DNA from: Nitrospira sp.
Lineage (GTDB): Bacteria > Nitrospirota > Nitrospiria > Nitrospirales > Nitrospiraceae
Reading direction: 5' to 3'
Assembly (NCBI GenBank): GCA_030123625.1
Contig: CP126121.1
Location: forward strand, 1,280,179 to 1,344,178
Length of the DNA stretch: 64,000 nt
The position numbers and the translations under genes were made by a program. The notes beneath the pieces were generated by a model. It ran no database searches. It saw only the letters and a program-made list of their open reading frames with translations, and had not been told where the DNA came from. Shown here one piece after another: positions 15,785 to 25,266 of this stretch (position 1 is the first letter of the stretch; each line of letters opens with the position of its first letter).

Positions 15785-16468
15785 TTACTCCGATACCGGA
15801 ATGAACTGCCTGACCCACGCCCCGAATCCGCCTGGATTGCGGCTTTGAATGAATACAAGACCCGGTCCGCGGAATCGACAGACAAAACCTTCGCCCGACG
15901 TGAAGCTGGCGACCCATCCGGAAGTGGCCTTTTCGATATTGTACGTAGTGGTGGTGGACCAAGCCACCAAATGGCTATTGTCCACGATATATTCCTGACC
16001 CGGTTTCAACTCGATCTTGTGAACGGCTCCGAAACTGTTCAGCAGGAGCATCCCCTTCCCGCTCATTTTGAGGATGAAGAAACCTTCTCCACCCAGCAAT
16101 CCCCGGCTCATACTCTGCATCTGACTATCGATCGTCACTCCATCGGCACCGGCCAGGAATCCATCCTTCTGCACCATATACTCACCGACGCCATCGAGCT
16201 CGAGAACGACAATCTCGCCCGGCACCGTCGGCGCAAGCAATACTTCGCCGGCACCGCGGCTGGCGCGCAACGTCTGGAAGAAAAACTTCTCCCCTGTCAG
16301 AAACTTTCGTGACAGCGCTCCCAGAAATCCTCCCTCCATTTTGCTTTCGATGTCGATGGTCGGTGAACAAGCCACCATCGCGCCTGATTCGGCCTTGATG
16401 TGTTCTCCCTCCGCCAACTCAACACGCGCCATCGGAAACGCACCGGGATACAAAACTTCGCTTTTCAT
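15785..16468 (-). CDS. TIGR00266/AIM24 family protein
   Basis: 227 residues of the all-beta AIM24 family: FPMARVELAEGEHIKAESGAMVACSPTIDIESKMEGGFLGALSRKFLTGEKFF near the start, with later Gly-rich repeats (GEGFFILKMSGKGMLLLNSFG, GEGFVCRFRGPGLVFIQSRN) that reflect internal duplication. Function in bacteria is unknown; the yeast homologue helps mitochondrial inner-membrane organisation. Good ribosome-binding site (AGGAGG 8 bp before the ATG). Likely monocistronic, lying between two heptamer repeat sites. Confidence 0.85.
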   Translation of the reverse strand: MKSEVLYPGAFPMARVELAEGEHIKAESGAMVACSPTIDIESKMEGGFLGALSRKFLTGEKFFFQTLRASRGAGEVLLAPTVPGEIVVLELDGVGEYMVQKDGFLAGADGVTIDSQMQSMSRGLLGGEGFFILKMSGKGMLLLNSFGAVHKIELKPGQEYIVDNSHLVAWSTTTTYNIEKATSGWVASFTSGEGFVCRFRGPGLVFIQSRNPGGFGAWVRQFIPVSE

Positions 16469-16487
16469 TGATTGAACCTCCTAACTG

Positions 16488-16973
16488 ACGTAAGGGGTCA
16501 GGCGTGAGGCGTAAGGCGACCGGTACTGGATAGATCAAGTCTTCGTGGCACCACGTTTTACGCCATTGCCTCTCTGATGTCGGATAAGGCCACTGAGCAT
16601 CTTATCGATTCGTTCAATTTGCGCATCAAAGTTCACCCAACTTTCTTGCGCTAAATACCCCAGTCTTTTTGCGAGGTCGAGTTGAGTATCTAATTCGCTG
16701 AGTGACCCCTGAGCCATGTGCAAATAATTGATGAATTCCTTCTTTGTCTGCCGACCGGCGCCCTCGGCGATGTTGCTCGGTACACTCGATGCGGCTCTTC
16801 TGATTTGATCAGTGAGACTGTATCGCTCTTCTTTGGGAAACGAATCGGTTGCTCGATAAATAGTTACGACCAACTCCATTGCTGCATTCCACAAATCCAG
16901 TCTCTTGTGAGGCTTATCCATTTCTTACCGCGTTCTCTTCTTTCGCCTCACCCCTTACGCCTCACACCTCACG
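16488..16973. mobile_element. Candidate mobile cassette: four-helix-bundle gene between inverted heptamer arrays
   Basis: Left arm 16488-16520 steps through CGTAAGG, GGTCAGG, CGTGAGG, CGTAAGG. Right arm 16944-16973 read on the minus strand gives CGTGAGG, TGTGAGG, CGTAAGG, GGTGAGG. The two arms thus form inverted termini about 30 bp long around one ORF (16535-16921), in a 486-bp unit. No transposase or reverse transcriptase is present. Treating it as a mobile cassette is an inference from this architecture and from the gene-less arm pairs elsewhere in the window. Confidence 0.45.
16535..16921 (-). CDS. Four-helix-bundle protein of the S23/IVP (Avd-like) family
   Basis: 128 residues, almost entirely helical. 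The family signature is present: RLDLWNAAMELVVTIYRAT (helix 1), LTDQIRRAASSVPSNIAEGAGR (about 37-58), FINYLHMAQGSLSELDTQLDLAKRLGYL (helix 3) and a last helix with IDKMLSGLI. Homologues are found in intervening sequences of 23S rRNA genes, as Avd accessory proteins of diversity-generating retroelements, and as scattered solitary genes; Avd is a basic pentamer that binds RNA. Here the gene is solitary and neatly bracketed by inverted heptamer arrays. A GGTG-like stretch precedes the ATG, but no strong ribosome-binding site is visible. Confidence 0.85.
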   Translation of the reverse strand: MDKPHKRLDLWNAAMELVVTIYRATDSFPKEERYSLTDQIRRAASSVPSNIAEGAGRQTKKEFINYLHMAQGSLSELDTQLDLAKRLGYLAQESWVNFDAQIERIDKMLSGLIRHQRGNGVKRGATKT

Positions 16974-16976
16974 GCA

Positions 16977-18461
16977 TCATCCCGCTACCCATCCATACAC
17001 CCTTCGGCTTGGCTCCGGTCCCTCTTCCAGATAGCTCATTCTGAGCCGACCTAGGGCATCACTCGGAACCTCGCGCCGTTTTGCGTCGACATTGATCCCA
17101 AACACTCTGGCCGAATTTAATCCAAACACCCGTTCCTTCACCCGCCTCGTCAGAGGCTGATACTGATGCTTCTCGATCAATTCCTGAGGAATCTCGAATC
17201 GTCGAAATGCTTCGATCTGCCATTGAGGCGTCCCATACCAGATGGAGTCTGTGCCCCACAGTACGTGATCAACGCCGAACGAACGGATAATCTGCCCCAG
17301 CAGATGCGCGCAGATCAACGGATAGGTCGTCACCAATTGCGCGAAGGTCGAACCCAGCTCCATATAGATATTGGAGATACCGGGCTCTGCTTCCTTCATC
17401 CGGCAGAACTCGGTAGTCCATGGGATTTCACCGGTGTTTGCAAATATTTGATCGATGGATGCGACGCCCCGGAACCCGGAGTGATACACCAAAAAGTCGA
17501 GATCGGGGAAATCCTTCGCCGCCTTGATTAGATCTCTCGGATGGTTGTAGTCCGGCACGGGCCCGAGAGGCAGCCCCTTGTGCACGCATATTCGCTTCAC
17601 ATTGAGCTTTCGCGCTTGTTCCAGCATGGGATAGGCAACGCGCTCATCGTCCATCCTCCAGCCTCGGTCGAACCCCTTCGGGCAGGAACCGGTGTAGCAT
17701 TTCCAGGCGTCGATCTCGAGGGTTTCAGCCTGCATTGCCATGAATTCCAAATCGGTCTCCCCCAGCTGTGGTGTCGCCAGACCGTGAGCCAGCATCCGTT
17801 GCGAACCGGCCAACCTGTTGATCTCGTCTCGAATGTGGGCCATTTCCTTCGGCGGGACGACGGCCTCTTGTGGATAGGGTCCCGGCGGTGTGCTGATGAG
17901 CCCCACGGTGGTTTCGCTATCTAAAAATACTTCTTTCACAAAATTTTTCCATGATAGATCATCGAGGGTGCCGCGATCTCCTGCCAGTTTCGGGTTGAGT
18001 CCCGCCTCACGAATGTGCTTTCTCAACGACAGGAGTGCCTGTTTGGAAACGGCGCCCTTCCGACTGGATTCGGCATCAGAGGGATCGTAGTGAGCACTGA
18101 CGTAGTGGGTTTGGACATCGAAGATAAAATACGGATCCCCCTGCTGCCCGGCAAAGGCCATTGCTTCGAACAGCTCGATTTCTCCGATGTTGAAAAATCG
18201 ACCGAATGCATGGTTCATGGCCAATAACGCAGCCGCCATGCCACCGGTGGTCTTCAAGAAATCTCGGCGTGTGAGTCCACGTCGGGCTGCCGCATTTTCA
18301 ACCAACTCTCTCGTGACGCGCTCGATACAAGCCTGCTCGTCCGTTTGGCAAATCGGGAGAAATTCCTCATTGGATACGATCTGCGTCGGGACAGGAGTCG
18401 GCAACGTCCTGCCTTTCTTCAAGGAGAGACCGCCGACGAATAGTCCTGATGAATACCCCAT
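16977..18461 (-). CDS. Tat-exported amidohydrolase-family protein
   Basis: 494 residues. An unusually long N-region of about 60 residues precedes a twin-arginine motif (TRRDFLKTTGGMAAALLAM, 64-82), so export in folded form is expected. The mature part has a TIM-barrel amidohydrolase-2 pattern: IFDVQTHYV (metal-site start, with Asp-x-Gln-x-His instead of the usual His-x-His), CVHKGLPLG with a probable metal His, LVYHSGF with another, and VLWGTDSIWYG with the closing Asp. Decarboxylase or hydrolase activity is likely; the substrate is not known. The upstream Met could be internal to a shorter protein; the start chosen is the only one that keeps the long N-region. Confidence 0.75.
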   Translation of the reverse strand: MGYSSGLFVGGLSLKKGRTLPTPVPTQIVSNEEFLPICQTDEQACIERVTRELVENAAARRGLTRRDFLKTTGGMAAALLAMNHAFGRFFNIGEIELFEAMAFAGQQGDPYFIFDVQTHYVSAHYDPSDAESSRKGAVSKQALLSLRKHIREAGLNPKLAGDRGTLDDLSWKNFVKEVFLDSETTVGLISTPPGPYPQEAVVPPKEMAHIRDEINRLAGSQRMLAHGLATPQLGETDLEFMAMQAETLEIDAWKCYTGSCPKGFDRGWRMDDERVAYPMLEQARKLNVKRICVHKGLPLGPVPDYNHPRDLIKAAKDFPDLDFLVYHSGFRGVASIDQIFANTGEIPWTTEFCRMKEAEPGISNIYMELGSTFAQLVTTYPLICAHLLGQIIRSFGVDHVLWGTDSIWYGTPQWQIEAFRRFEIPQELIEKHQYQPLTRRVKERVFGLNSARVFGINVDAKRREVPSDALGRLRMSYLEEGPEPSRRVYGWVAG

Positions 18462-18525
18462 GACGCCTCCTCATCCACTAGTGTCACAGACTTTCTTTAA
18501 TGTCCGAACGCTTTTACCAGGAGCC

Positions 18526-18650
18526 GCAGGCTGTTCAAAAAGGCCTTCCAGCGAGGCGGCAGCGAGCGAAAGGTCGAGGCGTACGCGGTTGGTACGTTGA
18601 GACCTTGAGCGATGCGAGAACGAAGCTGGAGGACTTTTTCAATAGCCTGC
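18526..18650. repeat. Dispersed inverted-end element, copy 3 (short form)
   Basis: Runs from GCAGGCTGTTCAAAAAGGCC to GGACTTTTTCAATAGCCTGC. Note that both ends changed together (GGCTGTT/AATAGCC instead of GGATGTT/AACATCC), so terminal pairing is largely kept. It occupies the spacer between the amidohydrolase and the TPR protein gene. Confidence 0.85.
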
Positions 18651-18724
18651 GCTGATTGTGTGGAATACTCGATGCGCTGTCAAGCACGCGCTGCCGGGGC
18701 AGGTCGGGAGTAGTCGAGGGAAGC

Positions 18725-21700
18725 TTATCTGGACGAGAATGAAGCAGTTGATGATTTCGCCCGGGAAAGAGATGCCTGTACGCCGGGGATCTCTACGAAC
18801 ACATCCAACTGAGGATCGGCATCTTGATCTTTCCCGTCGTGTCCGACACTATACAGGACGCCTTTTTTCATGTTCACCAACATCGGCAATCCTGTATAGG
18901 GATCGTAGAAATTTTGCCCCGCTTTCGCGATCCGTGTGAGGAGATCTCCATCGCCGGAGCCACGCCTGATCCATGCCTGTAAACTGGCCAGCCGAAGATG
19001 GGCATCCGTATCGACCACGAATCCGTTGTACCGGTCCCATGGAGCAAGCGGTTCAAGACCGACAATGTTCTCGATGGGATTGGTGAAATAGTCCGTCAGG
19101 CCGGATGCCGGAAAATGGATATAGTTCTTCCACTTCGGCAGCGAGCCATATCGTCCTTCGCCGGCGGTTTTGTACGACGCGTCGTAATAGTCTGCATAGT
19201 CGTTGAGACGGCGTTGCGCCGGCAATGGAAGAGCCGATATCACCATCGTGTACACCGACTGGTCTTCGGCCCTCGCTGCGTTCAGTTGGGTCTCATATGT
19301 CTTCGAGGCCGAGACCAGTTCGCTTTGCATGGGCCAGCGCAGCGAGAGTTCCGTTTGATCAAATGGACGAAGGAATTTCGTGACGCGCCCCAGGTATTTT
19401 CCATCAAAGTCGGCGCTGAGAAGCAACCCCGAGGCGACTGCAATATCGTCATTGATGGCCTGCAGTGCCAGCATTTTCACGGCAAGGGTCTTGGCTTGAC
19501 CCAGTACGATGCGCCACGCTTCCATGTCCGTTTCAAGTCGGTCGACGCCGGGATCTGCGCCTTGTAAGAACCCTTCCGCCACATGGAGTTGGTGGGCGAA
19601 AGCCATTGCGGTACAAGGCGGACCGACAGGTCGGCCGTAACCCCAATCCTCAAAGGGAAGTTTTTTCCACTGACTATATCGATTGAGCAGCAGCTGGTGC
19701 TCATCCCCCCATCTCTTGATGGTCTCCTGATGAGACTTGAACTCGCCGATAGGATCTGAGCTGCGAACCCAGCCGCGCATGACATCGGCTGATGCATTGG
19801 CCCCCTTTATCATCCTCGATCCGGGACCTCCAAAACAAACCGACGCCGAATTGCCGTCGTTCACCTCAGCCTTCCGATCATACCCCTCCTGTATCGGATC
19901 GCGACCGGACGGCGCATCAATCCCAAGGAAGAGAAAGTAGCCGTTATTTTTGAAATCGGACAGGGTGCGTTGAGGAGTGGTCGTGAGGCTTTGAAATACC
20001 GGAGAGGGCGACTCTTCCATGATGATCCAGGTCAATCCGATGGCACCGATCCCTAACACGATGAGAACTCCCAAGAGCATCAGCACCCCTACACAGGTCA
20101 CTACCATAGCACGCGTAGTCGAAAAACATGAGCCGACAAAGCCGGCAATCGCAATACGGATTCGACTCAACGTACTATCGGATTTTCGGCTGAGCTTCGG
20201 CTCCGCTGGAGGTTCTCGCGTCTCAGTCGGCCTGACATTTCGGGACGACTCAAAAAACACATCAACAGCAGCGGCAGCCCCCGACATCGATCGGCTGACT
20301 TCCTGCCGTTCTGAAATCGACGAAGGCATGTCAGCAAGGGGAGAGGCTTGAGTCGGCTCGATAAATCGGATCGAATCTCCTGCTTTATCCAATTCCTCTT
20401 TGGGCGCTGGTTCAGAAACCGGTTCAGAAGTCACTTCAGGAATAGGAGGCCGCTCCTCAACACACTCCATTGCCTGCGGTTGCCGTTCATCAGTCAGCAC
20501 CTGGGTCGTCTCTTCGGCGAGAGGGGGAGTTGCCGCTATTTCAGGCGATTCCCACATTACCTGTGGCTTTTGTAATGTCCGCAAAATTGAAATCTCTTCG
20601 ATTTCGTTGCTCAACGTCTCGCTTGTCGGTTGTGATGGAGTGAGGGGAGGCTCCTGAACAGCGCTCTGAGCGGCCGCGCTCGCGCAATCATTGTCCGTGT
20701 CCGAAACGGAGTCAGCGCGTTGCAGCGGAACTTCCGAGGGAACCACCACATCGTTTGCTACCGGCGTATTCCGGACAAACGGGGATGCGATCGCAGCCAT
20801 AGGCGCGTCCAGCGACGGCCCATCCACCGTCACCGCGCTCATTGCCGGCGGCTGTTCCGGTTCTACAAAAGTCGCGTTTCCTTCTGTCTGAATAGAGACC
20901 GGTCTCAACTCAGCAGAAATTTCCGGCTCAAGCGAGGCAGACGTCTGTAGGACTGGAGCAATCGAGAACGTTTCCGTTTCTGCAGGCGTGATTGAAGGTG
21001 GCGCTTGATCTTCACGTCTGTTCGCGACCAAGTCCGAGTCAGCTTCAGCCGCCGATCGTTCTACGATTGACTCCGTGCTTTCGGCAAACGACTGCTCTGT
21101 TTTTGTCGGGAGAATCGAAATGACCGATTCTTGAACCTGATCCCATGGCATCGGCGCAATTGGAGAGACAGAAGAGGTTTGGCCTCCAAGCGACGTCGAT
21201 GCTTCACGCTCCGGTATTTCAACCGTTTGGTTTTCTAATACCTGCTCCTTGAGAGATGGGGGTGTCGGCTGCGAAGAAGGTGCATCCTCGACGTTCGCCT
21301 TGGTTACCTCGGATGGAGAGATATGTGCCGCATGATCGTTTCCGAACTTCCATGCGCTATTAAATACTGATTCCCATGAAAAGCCGGGTTGCTTCCATGG
21401 TTCTGAAATCTCATTGGGGGAAACCGACTCGGAATTAGGATTAGATGGAGCGCGGGTGTCTGGAGGCGGTTCAGTAACCACCTCCTTTGAATTAGTCTCG
21501 ACAGGCTGCTGGAGGGAGAGCTGTCGATCCTCGGCCGCTATTGGTTCGGTGGTCGACGGTTCCGTTCCCAATAGGGCGGTTGCTTCAATCTGAACCGGGG
21601 GGATTGTGGCGGTAGCTTCGATAGATTGTGCCGAGCTAGTCGGAGGCTCCGAAGCATCGACACACTCCATGGGTACCGATACCATTGACGGGCCACTCAC

Positions 21701-22558
21701 ACAATGGAGTGCCGCTGGTTCAGCCTGGGCCAACAACCTGTCTTGTTCCTGAGCTGCGACAGAACGACCTATCGATACAGTTGGATCCGGCTCAGGTTGC
21801 GTCTCGGAACTCTCAAGAGCGAGCGTTGACGAGGTATCCGATGGGTGTGAGTCTCCAAGGGAAACCTGTTCAGAAAAATGATCCATCTGGGTTCCGGAAG
21901 GAATACTGTCAGCACCTATATCCCCTGACATGTCGAGTGTCGCGGCGACAGTCGATTGTCCGGAATCGCTGGACTGTCTGGCCAGCAATTCACCGGTTTG
22001 CGCATCAAAGAAAGAAGTCAATCGAAAAGCCACCGGACTTGCGGGAGCAAGTTCTCGTATCTTTGCGTAGAGATCAGAAGCGTAGTGTGGATTGTCAGGA
22101 TCAGGGTCTTCGATTAAGATATCGATCGCCTTCCCATACTCGGCTACGGCCTCGAGCGCAGCTCCTTTTTCTTGATAGATCGACCCGAGTTTCTCCAGAT
22201 AAGGCACACATCGCGGGCCGGCGGCTAAGTATTCTCGAAGCAATGATTCCGCGAGCCAGTAATCTTGGCGTTGGAACGCTTCGCTGATGAGTGAATCAAA
22301 GGCTTGTCTGGCCGGGATAAGGCTTCCGAGACGAAGGTGGAGAGTAGCGAACAGCCGCCGCGCCTCCATGTTGTGCGGATCGAGCGCCAATAATTCCTTC
22401 AGCGCAGCCGAGGAACGCCCATATTTCCCCGCATTCATTTGGGTGATGGCTTCCTCAAGAAGAGCAGTCTTCCTGCTGTAGCCGACCACACCACGTTTGT
22501 GGCTACGGGTAGTCTGGGTTTTATCGGATTTTAAAGGGGGTTTTTTATTCGCGCGCAC
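18725..22558 (-). CDS. Large TPR protein with long disordered linker, one membrane span and a C-terminal domain
   Basis: 1277 residues, GTG start. Residues about 28-190 form TPR-like helices (ALLEEAITQMNAGKYGRSSAALKELLALDP, then LAESLLREYLAAGP and AVAEYGKAIDIL). Residues about 200-800 are a low-complexity Ser/Thr/Pro/Glu-rich linker with no predicted fold. A single strong membrane span lies at about 815-845 (VVTCVGVLMLLGVLIVLGIGAIGLTWII), followed by about 430 residues outside, presumably periplasmic. The C-terminal end (YDPYTGLPMLVN, LYSVGHDGKDQDADPQLDVFVEIPG) resembles the calcium-type end of pseudopilins. Not a named family. The TPR-in-cytoplasm, domain-in-periplasm layout and the secretin gene next to it suggest a role in a secretion or pilus-like machine, but that is inference. 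Confidence 0.65.
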   Translation of the reverse strand: MRANKKPPLKSDKTQTTRSHKRGVVGYSRKTALLEEAITQMNAGKYGRSSAALKELLALDPHNMEARRLFATLHLRLGSLIPARQAFDSLISEAFQRQDYWLAESLLREYLAAGPRCVPYLEKLGSIYQEKGAALEAVAEYGKAIDILIEDPDPDNPHYASDLYAKIRELAPASPVAFRLTSFFDAQTGELLARQSSDSGQSTVAATLDMSGDIGADSIPSGTQMDHFSEQVSLGDSHPSDTSSTLALESSETQPEPDPTVSIGRSVAAQEQDRLLAQAEPAALHCVSGPSMVSVPMECVDASEPPTSSAQSIEATATIPPVQIEATALLGTEPSTTEPIAAEDRQLSLQQPVETNSKEVVTEPPPDTRAPSNPNSESVSPNEISEPWKQPGFSWESVFNSAWKFGNDHAAHISPSEVTKANVEDAPSSQPTPPSLKEQVLENQTVEIPEREASTSLGGQTSSVSPIAPMPWDQVQESVISILPTKTEQSFAESTESIVERSAAEADSDLVANRREDQAPPSITPAETETFSIAPVLQTSASLEPEISAELRPVSIQTEGNATFVEPEQPPAMSAVTVDGPSLDAPMAAIASPFVRNTPVANDVVVPSEVPLQRADSVSDTDNDCASAAAQSAVQEPPLTPSQPTSETLSNEIEEISILRTLQKPQVMWESPEIAATPPLAEETTQVLTDERQPQAMECVEERPPIPEVTSEPVSEPAPKEELDKAGDSIRFIEPTQASPLADMPSSISERQEVSRSMSGAAAAVDVFFESSRNVRPTETREPPAEPKLSRKSDSTLSRIRIAIAGFVGSCFSTTRAMVVTCVGVLMLLGVLIVLGIGAIGLTWIIMEESPSPVFQSLTTTPQRTLSDFKNNGYFLFLGIDAPSGRDPIQEGYDRKAEVNDGNSASVCFGGPGSRMIKGANASADVMRGWVRSSDPIGEFKSHQETIKRWGDEHQLLLNRYSQWKKLPFEDWGYGRPVGPPCTAMAFAHQLHVAEGFLQGADPGVDRLETDMEAWRIVLGQAKTLAVKMLALQAINDDIAVASGLLLSADFDGKYLGRVTKFLRPFDQTELSLRWPMQSELVSASKTYETQLNAARAEDQSVYTMVISALPLPAQRRLNDYADYYDASYKTAGEGRYGSLPKWKNYIHFPASGLTDYFTNPIENIVGLEPLAPWDRYNGFVVDTDAHLRLASLQAWIRRGSGDGDLLTRIAKAGQNFYDPYTGLPMLVNMKKGVLYSVGHDGKDQDADPQLDVFVEIPGVQASLSRAKSSTASFSSR

Positions 22559-22626
22559 GCTACAACCTTAGCAGATGCCTATATCTGAGGGACCCGGAAT
22601 CAGATGGCCACTCGCCGCGACGCCCA

Positions 22627-22928
22627 GCAGGCTGTTGAAAAAGTCCGCCAGCGGCGTTCTCGCAAGACACAGCCGCCTCACCATCTCGGCGGCGTTCACA
22701 AACGTGCCGCGCTTTATTCAGCGCGGCGTGAACCTCAGAGGCTCAACGTACCGACCGGGAAAGAACTGCGCGAGCAGCTCGGGGCGGGCGGGTGAAAATG
22801 GCTACGCCTCGCCGATAAGACACTGGGCGCTCACTGTCTCGCGCCCGTCCGCAAGCATGACGCTCCTTATTCGTCGCGTCGCGGACCTCGCTGCGGCCTT
22901 GCCGGACGGCCCTTTTTGAACAGCCTGC
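22627..22928. repeat. Dispersed inverted-end element, copy 4 (long form, reverse orientation)
   Basis: 302 bp from GCAGGCTGTTGAAAAAGTCC to GGCCCTTTTTGAACAGCCTGC. It contains the extra block also seen in copy 8 (a hairpin around GTGCCGCGCTTTATTCAGCGCGGC, about 22706-22732) plus the Arg/Ala-rich GC block of copies 2 and 6. Confidence 0.85.
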
Positions 22929-23501
22929 GGGCTTTTGTGAAATAGTCTGGGACTTCTGGATCTCCTGGTTTGCCACACTTGCAAAATGGTTTGTCAACAT
23001 CCTGCTAGAGAATTGGGCATTGACATAGGGTGAACCTTTGAGGAAGTGCAATCTAAATGCCTTACCCTCTAATGATTCATTCCATCAAGTCATTGAAAAT
23101 TAATAGATTGATGCGCGAGTATTCCGTGCGTCTCCATTGCCCATCCAATTTTGGACAGACCTTTGCCTTCTCGGTTTACAGCGAGGGAAACTACTTCGAA
23201 TATACGAAGGATGAAGCAGATCAAGCGGCACGTACCAACGTTGCGTTACGGTCGACCTACGTCAGCTTGGCCCTCACATGTCACTTCTCTGTATCGGTTT
23301 TTTGTGGAAGTAGTTGACTGCTGTCAAGGAGCAGCTCCACCAACCCGGAAAGGATCAAGCGGGCGGAGACCGAATGTCTTGCGCACATGAGCTTAGGCTC
23401 CCTTTTGAAAAACTTCATCCTGGTTGTGTCCTTCGCTACGCTATGATACGGTCTGGCTCACGTATCAACCTCAACTGATTCCACGGAATTAATAGTCCAT
23501 C
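22929..23501. other. Intergenic region upstream of the secretin, no recognised gene
   Basis: About 570 bp. The 23057-23317 and 23151-23390 ORFs overlap each other in different frames, lack ribosome-binding sites and show no family features. The stretch 23316-23400 (opening GTTGACTGCTGTCAAGGAGC) looks like decayed sequence. I could not place a convincing promoter for the secretin. Confidence 0.45.
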
Positions 23502-25085
23502 GTGCAAGCCCTTCCCATAGTGTGTCGTCCATCGAACACCACCAGGAAATTTGAAGCCTGCATGGCTTTGTTGCTGTTTGTCTCCTTGACCTTTCCTGCT
23601 CCTCTCTTCTCGCAGGGAGCAGGAAACCACCCGGCAAAGGTTGCCTTGGATTTTAATGAAGTCGATATCCCTGTCTTCGTCCGATTTATCAGTGAGCTCA
23701 CAGGAAAAAACTTTGTTCTGGATGAAACCATTAAAAAGCAAGGCGGAAAAATCTCCGTGTTTTCTCCGACTAGAGTTCCACCGGACCAGGCCTTCAATAT
23801 GTTTGTCGCGGCGTTGGAAGCAGCTCGATTGGCTGTGGTCCCGAAGGGAGGGAATCTCTATCAGGTTGTGCCCATGGGCGACCTTCCGCCGGAGCGGGGT
23901 GTGTTTGTGTACAAACTCAAACATGCCAATGCAACAGATTTAGCCGCTGTGCTGACCAACCTGGTGGCGCGCTCACAAACCGTTGCTCAGATAACGCCCG
24001 GCACCAGGCCCCCGATCAGACCCCTGACGGAATTCGAAGCGCCGGTCCAAGTGTTTGCCGACAAGGCAACGAACTCCATCGTCATCAGTTCGACCAAGAT
24101 CGCCTGGAATCATCTCCAAGGAGTGATTCGTGACCTCGATATCAAACGTAAGCAGGTCTTTGTGGAGGCGGTCATCCTGGAGGTCACGGTCGACCGCCTT
24201 CGCCAAATCGGCACCGATCCCACTCAGATTCTCGGGGCAGGGAAGTCTGGGTTTGTGCAAGGCATCGGAGGATTCAACAGAGCACCTGAAGACCTCGCGA
24301 CAGTGGCCCAGGCCATCAGTGGCGTCGCTGCGGGTGGAGCGACCGGAGGCGCAACGACCGTATTGAACACACTCAATATTCGTGCCTTCATGAACTTGCT
24401 ATTGAATCTCACGGATACCAATATTCTCTCGACACCCCAAGTCCTTGCTGCAGATAATCAAAAAGCCAAGATCGTCGTCGGTGAAAATCGTCCCTTCCCA
24501 ACCGGACAAGCCCAAGGCATCACCGGTGGAACGCTCGTGACGATCGAACGAAAAGATGTTGGTGTCACATTAGAATTAACACCTCAAGTGCTCGAAGATG
24601 ACTTAATCCGACTTGAAATCAAGCAAGAGATTACGGCCATCGAGACCAATGTGGCTCAAACAATCGGCTCAGGAGCAGCAAGCATTCCGGTCGGCCCCAC
24701 AACGACCAAGCGATCCATGGAAACAACGACAATTGCCCAGGATCAACAGACGCTTGTGGTAGGAGGGTTGGTGCGTGACAACATTACGCTCAATGAAAAT
24801 AAGATCCCTCTGTTGGGAGACATTCCGTGGCTCGGATGGCTGTTCAAATCTCAGAGTCGTCAGATCGAGAAACTCAATCTTCTCGTCTTTCTCACGCCTC
24901 ACTTAGTCCGGGATGATGCAGATGTCGTCGAATTGAATGCAAGAAAAGCAAGGGACATCAATAGCTTGCAACGAGACAACCGAATTGAGGAGCCTACGAG
25001 ACTGAAGCAAGATGTGATTGAACGACTCGAACTGCCATCGACAGCCCCTCTTTCACCTTCGACGGAAAAGCCTAACAAGCCTTAA
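23502..25085 (+). CDS. Secretin, GspD/PilQ-type
   Basis: 527 residues with a signal peptide (alternative ATG at 23562 gives MALLLFVSLTFPAPLFSQ). Order: an N0-like domain (VALDFNEVDIPVFVRFISELTGKNFVLD, 47-74), an N1-like region (VFVYKLKHANATDLAAVLTNLV), a second N-domain (VQVFADKATNSIVISST), then the secretin barrel (LNIRAFMNLLLNLTDTNILSTPQVLAADNQKAKIVVGENRPFPTG, VGVTLELTPQV, VVGGLVRDN, LLGDIPWLGWLFK). It would form the outer-membrane channel of a type II secretion or type IV pilus-like system. It is shorter than normal GspD (about 650), and no other gsp or pil gene lies within the window. It ends with a polar tail of about 40 residues that could bind a pilotin. Confidence 0.88.
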   Translation: MQALPIVCRPSNTTRKFEACMALLLFVSLTFPAPLFSQGAGNHPAKVALDFNEVDIPVFVRFISELTGKNFVLDETIKKQGGKISVFSPTRVPPDQAFNMFVAALEAARLAVVPKGGNLYQVVPMGDLPPERGVFVYKLKHANATDLAAVLTNLVARSQTVAQITPGTRPPIRPLTEFEAPVQVFADKATNSIVISSTKIAWNHLQGVIRDLDIKRKQVFVEAVILEVTVDRLRQIGTDPTQILGAGKSGFVQGIGGFNRAPEDLATVAQAISGVAAGGATGGATTVLNTLNIRAFMNLLLNLTDTNILSTPQVLAADNQKAKIVVGENRPFPTGQAQGITGGTLVTIERKDVGVTLELTPQVLEDDLIRLEIKQEITAIETNVAQTIGSGAASIPVGPTTTKRSMETTTIAQDQQTLVVGGLVRDNITLNENKIPLLGDIPWLGWLFKSQSRQIEKLNLLVFLTPHLVRDDADVVELNARKARDINSLQRDNRIEEPTRLKQDVIERLELPSTAPLSPSTEKPNKP

Positions 25086-25266
25086 GACCGGTACATTCAT
25101 GGATCGCTGTGGTTTGTTAGAACGCTCCATAAACGCTCGCTCAACGAACCACTGATATCAATCCACACATCGTTATAGAGCCTAGAGCGCGCCCTAGCCC
25201 CTCCCTCCGAGGAATGGTCCCTCACCGGCCTGCTGGATACACTGCGGGCCTACGGAGGGCATACCG

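Noticed and set aside
23057..23390. Two ORFs upstream of the secretin
   Set aside because: They overlap in different frames and lack start signals and any family similarity.
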